Assembly: GCF_026339875.1 (NCBI RefSeq)
Contig: NZ_JAPEPZ010000001.1
Span: forward strand, 9,486,001 to 9,550,000
Direction of reading: 5' to 3'
From: Streptomyces sp. NBC_01571
Lineage (GTDB): Bacteria; Actinomycetota; Actinomycetes; Streptomycetales; Streptomycetaceae
DNA length: 64,000 nucleotides
Made by a program: the position numbers and the translations under genes. Of the stretch, positions 32,592-39,785 are shown piece by piece (the stretch's first letter is position 1; each line of letters opens with the position of its first letter). The notes beneath the pieces were generated by a model. The model was not told the DNA's origin and did no database searches. It saw only the letters and a program-made list of their open reading frames with translations.

Positions 32592-34052
32592 TCAGGCCTC
32601 GACCGCCAGGTGCTGCTCGGGGGCGCCGGCCGTGGCCGCGTTGTCGCCGCGGTCCGTGACGGCGCGGACGGCCGGGATGGCGGCCGCGATCACCGCCGCG
32701 ACGACGGCGACGCCGCCGCCGATGATCAAGCTGGTGCGGAAGCCGTCCTCGGAGGCGAAGGTGTAGCCGCCCAGCGTGGTGGTCATCTGGGCGAGGACGA
32801 CTCCGATCACGGCGGCGCCGACGGACGTGCCGAGGGAGCGCATGAGCGTGTTGAAGCCGTTGGCGGCGGCGGTCTCGGAGAGCGGCACCGAGCTCATGAT
32901 CAGGGCGGGCATCGCTCCGTAGGCGAGGCCCACACCGCTGTTGACCACGATGCCGACGAGCATCAGGCCCCAGGCGGTGCCCATCAGGGTCAGGGCCAGG
33001 CCGTAGCCGGCGGCGATGACCAGTACGCCGGAGATCAGTGTGAACTTCGGTCCACGGGCGTCGGTGAGCTTTCCGCCGAGCGGGGAGACGATCATCATCA
33101 TGATGCCGCCGGGCGCCATCCACAGGCCGGCGGCGAGCATCGACTGCCCCAGGCCGTAGCCCGTGGCCTCGGGGAACTGCAGCAGCTGCGGCATGACCAG
33201 CATGCTGGCGTACATCGCGCAGCCGACGAAGACCGAGGCGAGGTTGGTGAGCAGCACCCGCGGCCGGGCGGTGGTGCGCAGGTCGACCAGGGGGTCGCGG
33301 GTCCGCAGCTCCCACACCCCCCAGCCGAGCAGCACCACGACGGCGGCGACGAACAGCCCGACGGTGGTGGCCGAGCCCCAGCCCCAGTCGGCGCCCTTGG
33401 AGACCGCGAGCAGCAGGCAGACGAGTCCGGCGCCGAGACCGAGTGCGCCGGGCAGGTCGAAGCGCTGCCCCTTGGCGCCGGCGGGGATGTCGGGGATCAG
33501 GAACCAGACGAGCGTCGCCACCACCGCGGCCATGACGGCCGCGCCCCAGAAGAGCACCCGCCAGTTCGCGTACTGGGCGACAGCCGCGGCGATGGGCAGG
33601 CCGAGGCCACCGCCGATGCCCATGGAGGCGCTGACCAGCGCGATCGAGGAGCTCAGCTTCTCCTTGGGGACCACGTCACGCAGGAGGGCGATGCCGAGCG
33701 GGACCATGCCCATGCCCATGCCCTGGAGACCGCGTCCGAGGATCATGGGGACGACCGAGGAGGACAGCGCACACACCACCGAGCCCACGATCAGCGGTAC
33801 CGAGCAGGCGAGGAGCATCCTGCGCTTGCCCAGGAGGTCGCCCAGGCGTCCCGAGACCGGCACGAACACGGCGGCCACCAGGAGGGTGGCGGTGATCACC
33901 CAGGCCGCGTTCGACGAGGTGGTGTCCAAGAGCTGCGGCAACTCCGCGATCAGCGGCGTCACCAGGGTCTGCATGATCGCTGCCGTGATGCCTGCGAAGG
34001 CCAGGGTGGCGACCACGCCGCCCGAGCGGCTTGATGCCTGGGTGGCATCCAT
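32592..34052 (-). CDS. MFS drug-efflux-type transporter (DHA2, 14 TM)
   Basis: A 486-residue inner-membrane protein with about fourteen transmembrane segments. It has the DHA2-type motif G-R-L-G-D-L-L-G-K-R-R after TM2, and G-R-G-L-Q-G-M-G-M-G (motif B) in TM4. ATG 34052 has GAGGAG upstream. It is divergent from a MarR gene, with two palindromes in between, an arrangement typical of MarR-controlled drug exporters. Substrate unknown. Confidence 0.9.
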   Translation of the reverse strand: MDATQASSRSGGVVATLAFAGITAAIMQTLVTPLIAELPQLLDTTSSNAAWVITATLLVAAVFVPVSGRLGDLLGKRRMLLACSVPLIVGSVVCALSSSVVPMILGRGLQGMGMGMVPLGIALLRDVVPKEKLSSSIALVSASMGIGGGLGLPIAAAVAQYANWRVLFWGAAVMAAVVATLVWFLIPDIPAGAKGQRFDLPGALGLGAGLVCLLLAVSKGADWGWGSATTVGLFVAAVVVLLGWGVWELRTRDPLVDLRTTARPRVLLTNLASVFVGCAMYASMLVMPQLLQFPEATGYGLGQSMLAAGLWMAPGGIMMMIVSPLGGKLTDARGPKFTLISGVLVIAAGYGLALTLMGTAWGLMLVGIVVNSGVGLAYGAMPALIMSSVPLSETAAANGFNTLMRSLGTSVGAAVIGVVLAQMTTTLGGYTFASEDGFRTSLIIGGGVAVVAAVIAAAIPAVRAVTDRGDNAATAGAPEQHLAVEA

Positions 34053-34107
34053 AGAGGGCTCCTCGTACTTGTCTGCGGTAGCTGTATGCGGAGGGACGGT
34101 ATGCATC

Positions 34108-34140
34108 ATACATTGGACATGTATTACACACATTGAATGT
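34108..34140. promoter_or_regulatory. Two MarR-type operators
   Basis: ATACAT-TGGAC-ATGTAT at 34108-34124 and ACATT-G-AATGT at 34130-34140 are both perfect palindromes with the same ACAT/ATGT core. They sit in an AT-rich block 56-88 bp upstream of the MFS start, fitting repression of the exporter by the MarR protein. Confidence 0.7.
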
Positions 34141-34201
34141 AGGCTGCATATCTGCGTGAGACGGTGCGACGGAGGGTCGAGGCGGCGTGCGAGGCCGGCG
34201 C

Positions 34202-34252
34202 GCCGGACCGACGGGAGTGCCGGACCGACGGGAGTGCCGGACCGACGGGAGC
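34202..34252 (+). repeat. Three tandem 17-bp repeats upstream of the MarR gene
   Basis: The unit GCCGGACCGACGGGAGT occurs three times (last base changed in the third), followed by a degenerate fourth copy running into the MarR leader. Function unknown; it is too GC-rich to be part of the MarR operator. Confidence 0.85.
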
Positions 34253-34285
34253 GTCGGACCGATGAGAGAGGAAGGCGGCGGGCAC

Positions 34286-34780
34286 ATGGTCAGGTCCACG
34301 CGCGACGTCGAGTACGAGCAGATGCTGCTCAGCCGCCACGCGCTCGTGCGGCACAGGAGGACCCGGCGCGAGGGCGGACTGGAACGCAGCGCCTACATCC
34401 TGCTGAGCCGTATCGGCGTCCAGGGGCCCATGTCCATCAGCGAGTTGAGCGACGCCTTCGGGCTCGACGCCTCCACGCTCAACAGACAGACCCGCGCGGC
34501 CGTGCGCTCCGGCCTCGTGGCCCGCATCCCCGACCCCGACGGCGGGATGGCCCGCAAGTTCCGCCTCACGGAGACGGGCGCACGCCTGCTGAACGAGGAG
34601 CGCGCCCGCAACGTCGAGAGCCTGGACCGGGTGATGGCCGCCTGGTCGGACGGCGACATCGCCGGATTCGCCGCCTACCTCCAACGCTTCAACACCGACA
34701 TCGAAAGACTGGGCGGCCGTCCCTGGCCGCGCCCTGAGGCTCCGTCGAATCCGTTCGACAGCGAGCGCCGCGCCGGATGA
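34286..34780 (+). CDS. MarR family regulator
   Basis: A 164-residue winged-helix regulator. Helix-turn-helix residues I-S-E-L-S-D-A-F-G-L-D-A-S-T-L-N-R-Q lie near residues 50-67, followed by the wing (D-P-D-G-G-M-A-R-K-F-R-L-T). The start may be ATG 34286, after GAGAGAGGAAGG, or ATG 34262. It is divergent from the MFS exporter it probably represses. Its own mRNA leader contains 17-bp repeats. Confidence 0.87.
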   Translation: MVRSTRDVEYEQMLLSRHALVRHRRTRREGGLERSAYILLSRIGVQGPMSISELSDAFGLDASTLNRQTRAAVRSGLVARIPDPDGGMARKFRLTETGARLLNEERARNVESLDRVMAAWSDGDIAGFAAYLQRFNTDIERLGGRPWPRPEAPSNPFDSERRAG

Positions 34781-35437
34781 CGACCATGCGATGACAAAAG
34801 CATCTCACCATCCGATGAATGGCTTATTCCGTGCATACATGGACATGACATCGGCACGCGACGGTCGGTGAACACCGCGGGGGCGGACATGGGCGTGGAC
34901 GACGCGATGGTGCGTGCGCTGGGCACGGTGGCGAACTGGTTCCTCCTGGCCGTCGCGGCCCTGATCGCGCTCGGGGTCGTACGCAACGCGTCGGCACTCC
35001 TGCATCGCGTACGCCCGGGGCCGGATCCTGCCGCTCATCCTGCTGCCCGAGCATCCGGCCGAGGAAGACGGCACCGCGGCACCGAGCGCGCACCTCACCG
35101 CCCATCCACCCCGCCGGCCCCGCGCCTGCGACCGCCCACCGCGCCCCGACCCGCCGGCCGGCCCCGCGTGCCGGGCCACTGACCGCCGACACCGCACCGG
35201 GCGCGGCCGGTCCGGTCCGGCCGACCGCCAGTCGTCGAGCAGGGCGGGAATCCACCTGCCCGCGATCCCCGGGCCCGGCCGGCCCTCCGGGGACACATGG
35301 CGCGACCGCCGTCGGGGCACCGGCACGGACCGGTGCCCCGACGGCGGTCGGCTGCTCGACGGACGCGGGGCCGAACCGGCCTCGCCGTCGATGACGAGGA
35401 AATCGTGCTCGGGCGCGTTCCTCGGACGTGCCGTCGC
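34781..35437. other. 657-bp region with one doubtful small membrane frame
   Basis: A frame from GTG 34868 shows one transmembrane segment (N-W-F-L-L-A-V-A-A-L-I-A-L-G-V-V) and good third-position GC until about 35000. After that the good bias moves to another frame (L-P-L-I-L-L-P-E-H-P-A-E-E-D), suggesting a frameshifted or decayed gene. The remainder is not coding-like. Confidence 0.4.
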
Positions 35438-36616
35438 TCAGCCGGTCTTCGACCGGCGCGACCGGCTGAACCGGCGCATGAGCGGGGCTTCGACCGTGGA
35501 GTAGAGCACCCACGAGAGCAGGACCGTGACGGCGGCGGTGCCGAGCAGCATCGCGAAGCCGGCCGTGTTGGAGTACATCTGCTGCGTGCCGAGCGCCTTG
35601 CGCAGCCAGGACAGCGCCGTGTAGTGCAGCAGGTAGAAGGCGAAGGAGATCTCGCCGAGCCAGACCATCGTGCGATTGCGGAACAGGGTGAAGCGGCCCT
35701 CGATGTCCGCGGTCGCCGTGGCCGCGATCAGCAGCACGATCGGCAGGATCATCGTCGCGCGCTGGCCGTACAGGTAGGGCACGTGGAAGGTCAGCACGTA
35801 TCCGCCCACCAGCAGCAGACTCGACCAGACCATGCCGATGTTGCGCCAGCGCCCGTGCTTCACCGCGAGCGCCACCAGGATGCCGAGGGCGAAGTCGACC
35901 ATGCGGACCGGGGGCAGTACGTAGGCGAACCAGTACTGCGAGACCGAGAGGACCTGGCCACTGGGCACCAGCGGGGTCTTCGGGAACAGCGCGTACGCCA
36001 GCGCGGGGGTGGCCACCACCGCGGCGATCGCCCCGGCGATCCAGTACTTCAGGCGACGGGGGTCGACACGCCGGAACACGTGCAGCAGCAGCGGGAAGCA
36101 GAGGTAGAAGACGGCTTCCACCGCCAGGGACCAACTCGGCGAGTCCACACTGAAGTTGGTGAAGTAGCTGGGCACCCACACCTGGACCATGAAGAGGTTG
36201 GCGACGGCGACGCGGGTGGAGGTGTAGGAACCGGCGAACAGCAGCATGGCGAGGGCCCAGGCGACCACGTAGATCGGGTAGATCTTGACGAACCGGCGCC
36301 GCCAGAACGCCGTCGTGGTGTCGCTGTCCCGCGCCGACCAGGTCAGTACGAACCCGCTGAGCACGAAGAAGAACGCCACGCCGAGTCCGCCGGACTGCCC
36401 GAACCAGTCGGCCAGACGGTACTCGGTGCGGTCGTCGGCCAGCAGCCGCAGCGGGGGGATCGGCAGGAAGGCGTGGTGGGCGAACACGGCGAGCGCGGCG
36501 GGGAACCGCAGGCCGGTGAGCGACGGCAGCCGTGAGGGGCGGGGACGTCTCGGCTCCGCGGCGGCGCCGCTCTCACCGGCCGGCGCGGAGCCGGTCAGAA
36601 CTTGATCAGTGGCCAT
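35438..36616 (-). CDS. Acyltransferase 3 family membrane protein
   Basis: A 392-residue integral membrane acyltransferase (O-acetyltransferase/OafA type). The signature L-T-G-L-R-F-P-A-A-L-A-V-F-A-H-H (catalytic His) is near residue 45, F-F-F-V-L-S-G-F-V-L comes next, and R-R-R-F-V-K-I-Y-P-I-Y begins the third segment. About ten transmembrane segments follow. ATG 36616 has GGAGATC upstream. It would acylate an exopolysaccharide, lipid or antibiotic; no biosynthetic cluster is adjacent to say which. Confidence 0.9.
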   Translation of the reverse strand: MATDQVLTGSAPAGESGAAAEPRRPRPSRLPSLTGLRFPAALAVFAHHAFLPIPPLRLLADDRTEYRLADWFGQSGGLGVAFFFVLSGFVLTWSARDSDTTTAFWRRRFVKIYPIYVVAWALAMLLFAGSYTSTRVAVANLFMVQVWVPSYFTNFSVDSPSWSLAVEAVFYLCFPLLLHVFRRVDPRRLKYWIAGAIAAVVATPALAYALFPKTPLVPSGQVLSVSQYWFAYVLPPVRMVDFALGILVALAVKHGRWRNIGMVWSSLLLVGGYVLTFHVPYLYGQRATMILPIVLLIAATATADIEGRFTLFRNRTMVWLGEISFAFYLLHYTALSWLRKALGTQQMYSNTAGFAMLLGTAAVTVLLSWVLYSTVEAPLMRRFSRSRRSKTG

Positions 36617-37127
36617 GGGATCTCCGTTGTCGGGCCGTTCTCGGGGAGTCCTGCGGTGTCCGGTCCCGCACGAGGGGGAAGGGACCGGGTCTGTACGGCG
36701 CACGGTGGTGAGGCTCGGCCGGTCGGGTCGTGCGTGTCGTCGCGTGGCGGCCGAGTCCGTCCGCCACCTCGCCCTACGGCGCTTCTCCGGTGGGGAGTTA
36801 CACCGTTTTTTGTACAGTCGCGGGCTAGTGGCGCACTCAAGAGCCAGAGGTGGACCGAGCCGGCCGGGGTGGTGTCGTACTCGACCCGGCCGCCGGGCCG
36901 ACCACGCGCGTCAACGGCCCGCGCGTCGTCGACGCGCGGGCCGGTCGGTGGTGCCTCGGTGACGCGCGGGCGCGTGAACCGTCAGCCGTCCCCTGTGCGG
37001 CTGTCCCCCGGCGGTGAGCCGTTCGCCGGTCGTCGGCGGTCTCCCCGGTCGGTCGGGGTCACCGTCCTATGGCGCGTGGCCCCGACCGACCGCACCGTCC
37101 TCCGGCCCGGTGCGGGAGCGCGGTTGC
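36617..37127. other. 511-bp intergenic region
   Basis: It separates two leftward genes. Apart from the hairpin at 36915-36943 and an AT-richer GTTTTTTGTACAG-like patch near 36810 that may be part of the acyltransferase promoter, nothing is recognised. Confidence 0.45.
36915..36943. terminator. Hairpin downstream of the aldo/keto reductase gene
   Basis: A perfect 13-bp GC-rich stem (36915-36927 with 36931-36943) with a 3-base loop. It lies about 185 bases after the aldo/keto reductase stop on the minus strand; there is no U tract. Confidence 0.45.
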
Positions 37128-38210
37128 TCAGTAGCGGACGTCGCTCTGGACGAGCGGCGGATACACGGTGGAGGTGTGCCCGTCGACGGTGGTGCCCGCG
37201 AACTGCAGCATCGACCGCAGGGCACCGTGCATAGGTGCCGGGTAGTCCAGGTCCGGAGTGGACACCTCGTCCAGCCGTCGGAGCTGTTCGGGGGTGAGTG
37301 TCACTTCCAGGCCGGCGAGGTTGTTCTCCAGATGGTCGACGCGCCGGGCGCCCAGAATGGGTACGACGGTGCCCTCGCGGGCCCGCAGCCAGGCCAGCGA
37401 CACCGCCGCCGAGGTGGTGCCGAGTTCGTCGGCGACCTCCGCCACGGCGTCGATGACCAGGTACTCGTCCTCGCCGGGGCCTCCGACGAAGGCCGTACGC
37501 GCGGAGTCGGTGACCTGGGTGTCCCGCCGGTACTTGCCCGACAGGAAGCCGTTCTTGAGCGGGCTCCACGGCACCAGTGCCATGCCCTGGTCGAGCGCGA
37601 GCGGCGCGAGTTCACCCTCGACGGTGCGGGCCAGCAGGGAGTACTCGACCTGCAGCGCGATCAGCGGGCTCCAGCCCTTCAGCAGCGCCGTCGTCTGGGC
37701 CTGCGCGGTGACCCAGGCAGGGGTGTTGGAGAAGCCGATGTAGCGGATCTTGCCGGCCGTGACCAGGTCGTCGAGGGTGCGCAGCGTTTCCTCGATCGGG
37801 GTGTGCCGGTCCCAGTTGTGCAGCCAGTACAGGTCGAGATGATCGGTGCGCAGACGGCGGAGGCTCTCGTCGAGCTGGGCGATGATCGACCGGCGGCCCG
37901 CCCCGCCCCCGTTGGGATCGCCGGGGAAGAGGTTGGTGAAGAACTTCGACGCCAGCACGACGCGCTCGCGCTGTCCGGGACGCGCGGCGAAGAAGTCGCC
38001 GAGGATGCTCTCGGAGTGGCCGTTGGTGTAGAAGTTCGCGGTGTCGATGAAGTTCCCGCCCCGGTCGAGATAGGTCGCCAGGATCTTCTCGGACTCCTCG
38101 ACGCTGCATCCGGCGCCGCCGGGGTCCTCTCCGAAGGTCATCGCGCCGAGGGCGAACGGGCTGACCCGCAGCCCCGACCGGCCGAGGGTGACGTAGTGGT
38201 CGAGCGGCAT
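37128..38210 (-). CDS. Aldo/keto reductase
   Basis: A 360-residue NADPH-dependent TIM-barrel reductase. The catalytic tetrad is visible: Asp and Tyr in F-I-D-T-A-N-F-Y-T-N-G, Lys in L-A-S-K-F-F, His in W-L-H-N-W-D. Cofactor residues follow V-P-W-S-P-L and the C-terminal P-I-L-G-A-R-R. It resembles the YajO/Tas-type AKRs. Substrate unknown. No close partner gene. Confidence 0.9.
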   Translation of the reverse strand: MPLDHYVTLGRSGLRVSPFALGAMTFGEDPGGAGCSVEESEKILATYLDRGGNFIDTANFYTNGHSESILGDFFAARPGQRERVVLASKFFTNLFPGDPNGGGAGRRSIIAQLDESLRRLRTDHLDLYWLHNWDRHTPIEETLRTLDDLVTAGKIRYIGFSNTPAWVTAQAQTTALLKGWSPLIALQVEYSLLARTVEGELAPLALDQGMALVPWSPLKNGFLSGKYRRDTQVTDSARTAFVGGPGEDEYLVIDAVAEVADELGTTSAAVSLAWLRAREGTVVPILGARRVDHLENNLAGLEVTLTPEQLRRLDEVSTPDLDYPAPMHGALRSMLQFAGTTVDGHTSTVYPPLVQSDVRY

Positions 38211-38412
38211 GACGGTGCTCCTGTGGGTGTCGCGACGGATTCGGACTGCTCACCACCATCGAAACGCGAGCGGCAGGGGCCGGAGTAGGCCGATCCGCGC
38301 GGGTGCTTGCACGATCCTCTTCGCTTCGCCCCGACCGGGCCTGCCCAGCGGCGCCGGAAGGATTCCGTGGCGTGTGCGCACGTCCGCCGGCCCGCCGAGC
38401 GGGTCCGTCGCC

Positions 38413-38808
38413 TCAGCTGCCGCTGAGTATCGTGCGCGGCAGTGACGCGCCGCGGTGTTCGTTGCAGTCGGCCGGTGCCGGGTCGCCGGGGACGGGCCAT
38501 GCCTGGTGGGACTGCAGGGCGACGCTCACCAGGGTCAGGAGCAGATGGATGTCGGCGTCGACTTCGAGGCGTATGGTCACCCAACGTGAACCGGGCACCA
38601 TCCGGACCGCGGTCGCGCCCCTGAGGTGATCCTCGTAGCGGTGGATGGCACGGGCCGTCAGATGCAGGTCGACCTCGTGTTCGGAGTGGAAGTGCACGAT
38701 CTCGTCCCGGGCCGAGCGCAGTGCCCGCCCCGTGCCGCAGCTGGGCCGGGCCTCCGAGAGGTCCGGCCAGGCCGCCAGTTGCGTCATGGCACGCAAGGCC
38801 AACGTCAT
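38413..38808 (-). CDS. Luciferase-domain (DUF5519-like) protein
   Basis: A 131-residue cytoplasmic protein. The motif E-I-V-H-F-H-S-E-H-E-V-D-L-H-L-T, then P-G-S-R-W-V-T-I-R-L, resembles the small luciferase-family/DUF5519 proteins. Histidines could bind metal. The last 15 residues are untypical. Function unknown; the name reflects a similarity to a dinoflagellate luciferase domain, not light production. Confidence 0.65.
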   Translation of the reverse strand: MTLALRAMTQLAAWPDLSEARPSCGTGRALRSARDEIVHFHSEHEVDLHLTARAIHRYEDHLRGATAVRMVPGSRWVTIRLEVDADIHLLLTLVSVALQSHQAWPVPGDPAPADCNEHRGASLPRTILSGS

Positions 38809-38983
38809 GCCCCCATCATGACCAGCTCATCGCTCGGCCACCAGGACTTCGGGATGCCGTAACTGAGTTGTGGTTCGCGTGTATCGGTGCATATCGGGCA
38901 GAACGACGAGGGAATCGCGGGCGACGGGAGGGGCGTCGCTCGGGCCGGTCGAACGGGCGGTCACGCCCCCGGCGAGCGGAGCG

Positions 38984-39664
38984 TCAGGCCATCCAGAAGA
39001 ACACCGCGGTCATCCGCTTGTCCTCGATGGTGGTGCCCGCGTAGCCCGTGGCGCTGTGCATCAGGTTGGCGTTGTACAGCAGCAGCCGGTTGTAGCGATG
39101 CGGCACACGGACGTCCTCGACGAACGAGTCCGGCGGTACGAAGCGGGTCCCCAGCGCCTCGACGAGGTTGTTGTGGGGGGCCGCCACCACGTTGCCGCCG
39201 AGGCGGCCGCCGGGCAGGTTCTGCCGGTAGAAGCTCGTTCCGCAGTCCTTGGGCACGGCCGGGTTGAGATACAGCACCGCGGCGTACCGGCACAGCGCGC
39301 GGGAGTCGGTGTGCGGGCGCGGCTCACCCTCGTCCTCGCCGACCACCTGGATGCAGTTGTGGTTGAGGGTGGCCCCGGAGGCCGTCGCCTGCTGCCACAG
39401 CTCCCGCGCTCCGGTGGCCTTCTTCACCAGCCGCTCCACGCGGGCGAGTTCGCCCGGTTCGAGACCCGGCATGGTGCGCAGGCCCGGCCAGCTCTCCGAG
39501 GTGTACGGGTGACCCTTGACCCAGTCGTCCTTGGCGAGGCAACGGGCCCGGACGGCTTCCACGTCGGGGAGGACATCGTCGAGGACCCAGTAGTCCCGCT
39601 CGCGGGTCGGTTTCCGGTAGGGGAGAACGGGGAGGGCGGGAGTCCGTGGGGGGTGTGGGGACAT
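38984..39664 (-). CDS. DUF6445-like Fe(II)/2-oxoglutarate-type oxygenase
   Basis: A 226-residue protein with a jelly-roll oxygenase pattern: P-H-T-D (first His and Asp ligands), then after the strand C-R-Y-A-A-V-L-Y-L-N-P the distal His in N-A-N-L-M-H-S-A-T-G-Y, and K-R-M-T-A-V-F-F (Arg for 2-oxoglutarate). ATG 39664 is chosen over 39697 because the family begins near P-Y-R-K-P. Substrate not known. It stands alone. Confidence 0.75.
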   Translation of the reverse strand: MSPHPPRTPALPVLPYRKPTRERDYWVLDDVLPDVEAVRARCLAKDDWVKGHPYTSESWPGLRTMPGLEPGELARVERLVKKATGARELWQQATASGATLNHNCIQVVGEDEGEPRPHTDSRALCRYAAVLYLNPAVPKDCGTSFYRQNLPGGRLGGNVVAAPHNNLVEALGTRFVPPDSFVEDVRVPHRYNRLLLYNANLMHSATGYAGTTIEDKRMTAVFFWMA

Positions 39665-39785
39665 GCGGCAGACCATAGTGGCGGCGCCGGTCACCACAGG
39701 CCAAGGAGTTGGTCAACAATCTGTCAACTTCCCTTGGTCGCAGGGGAGTCGCGTGGCCCCGGCGAGCGGATCGACGGCGCGTACG

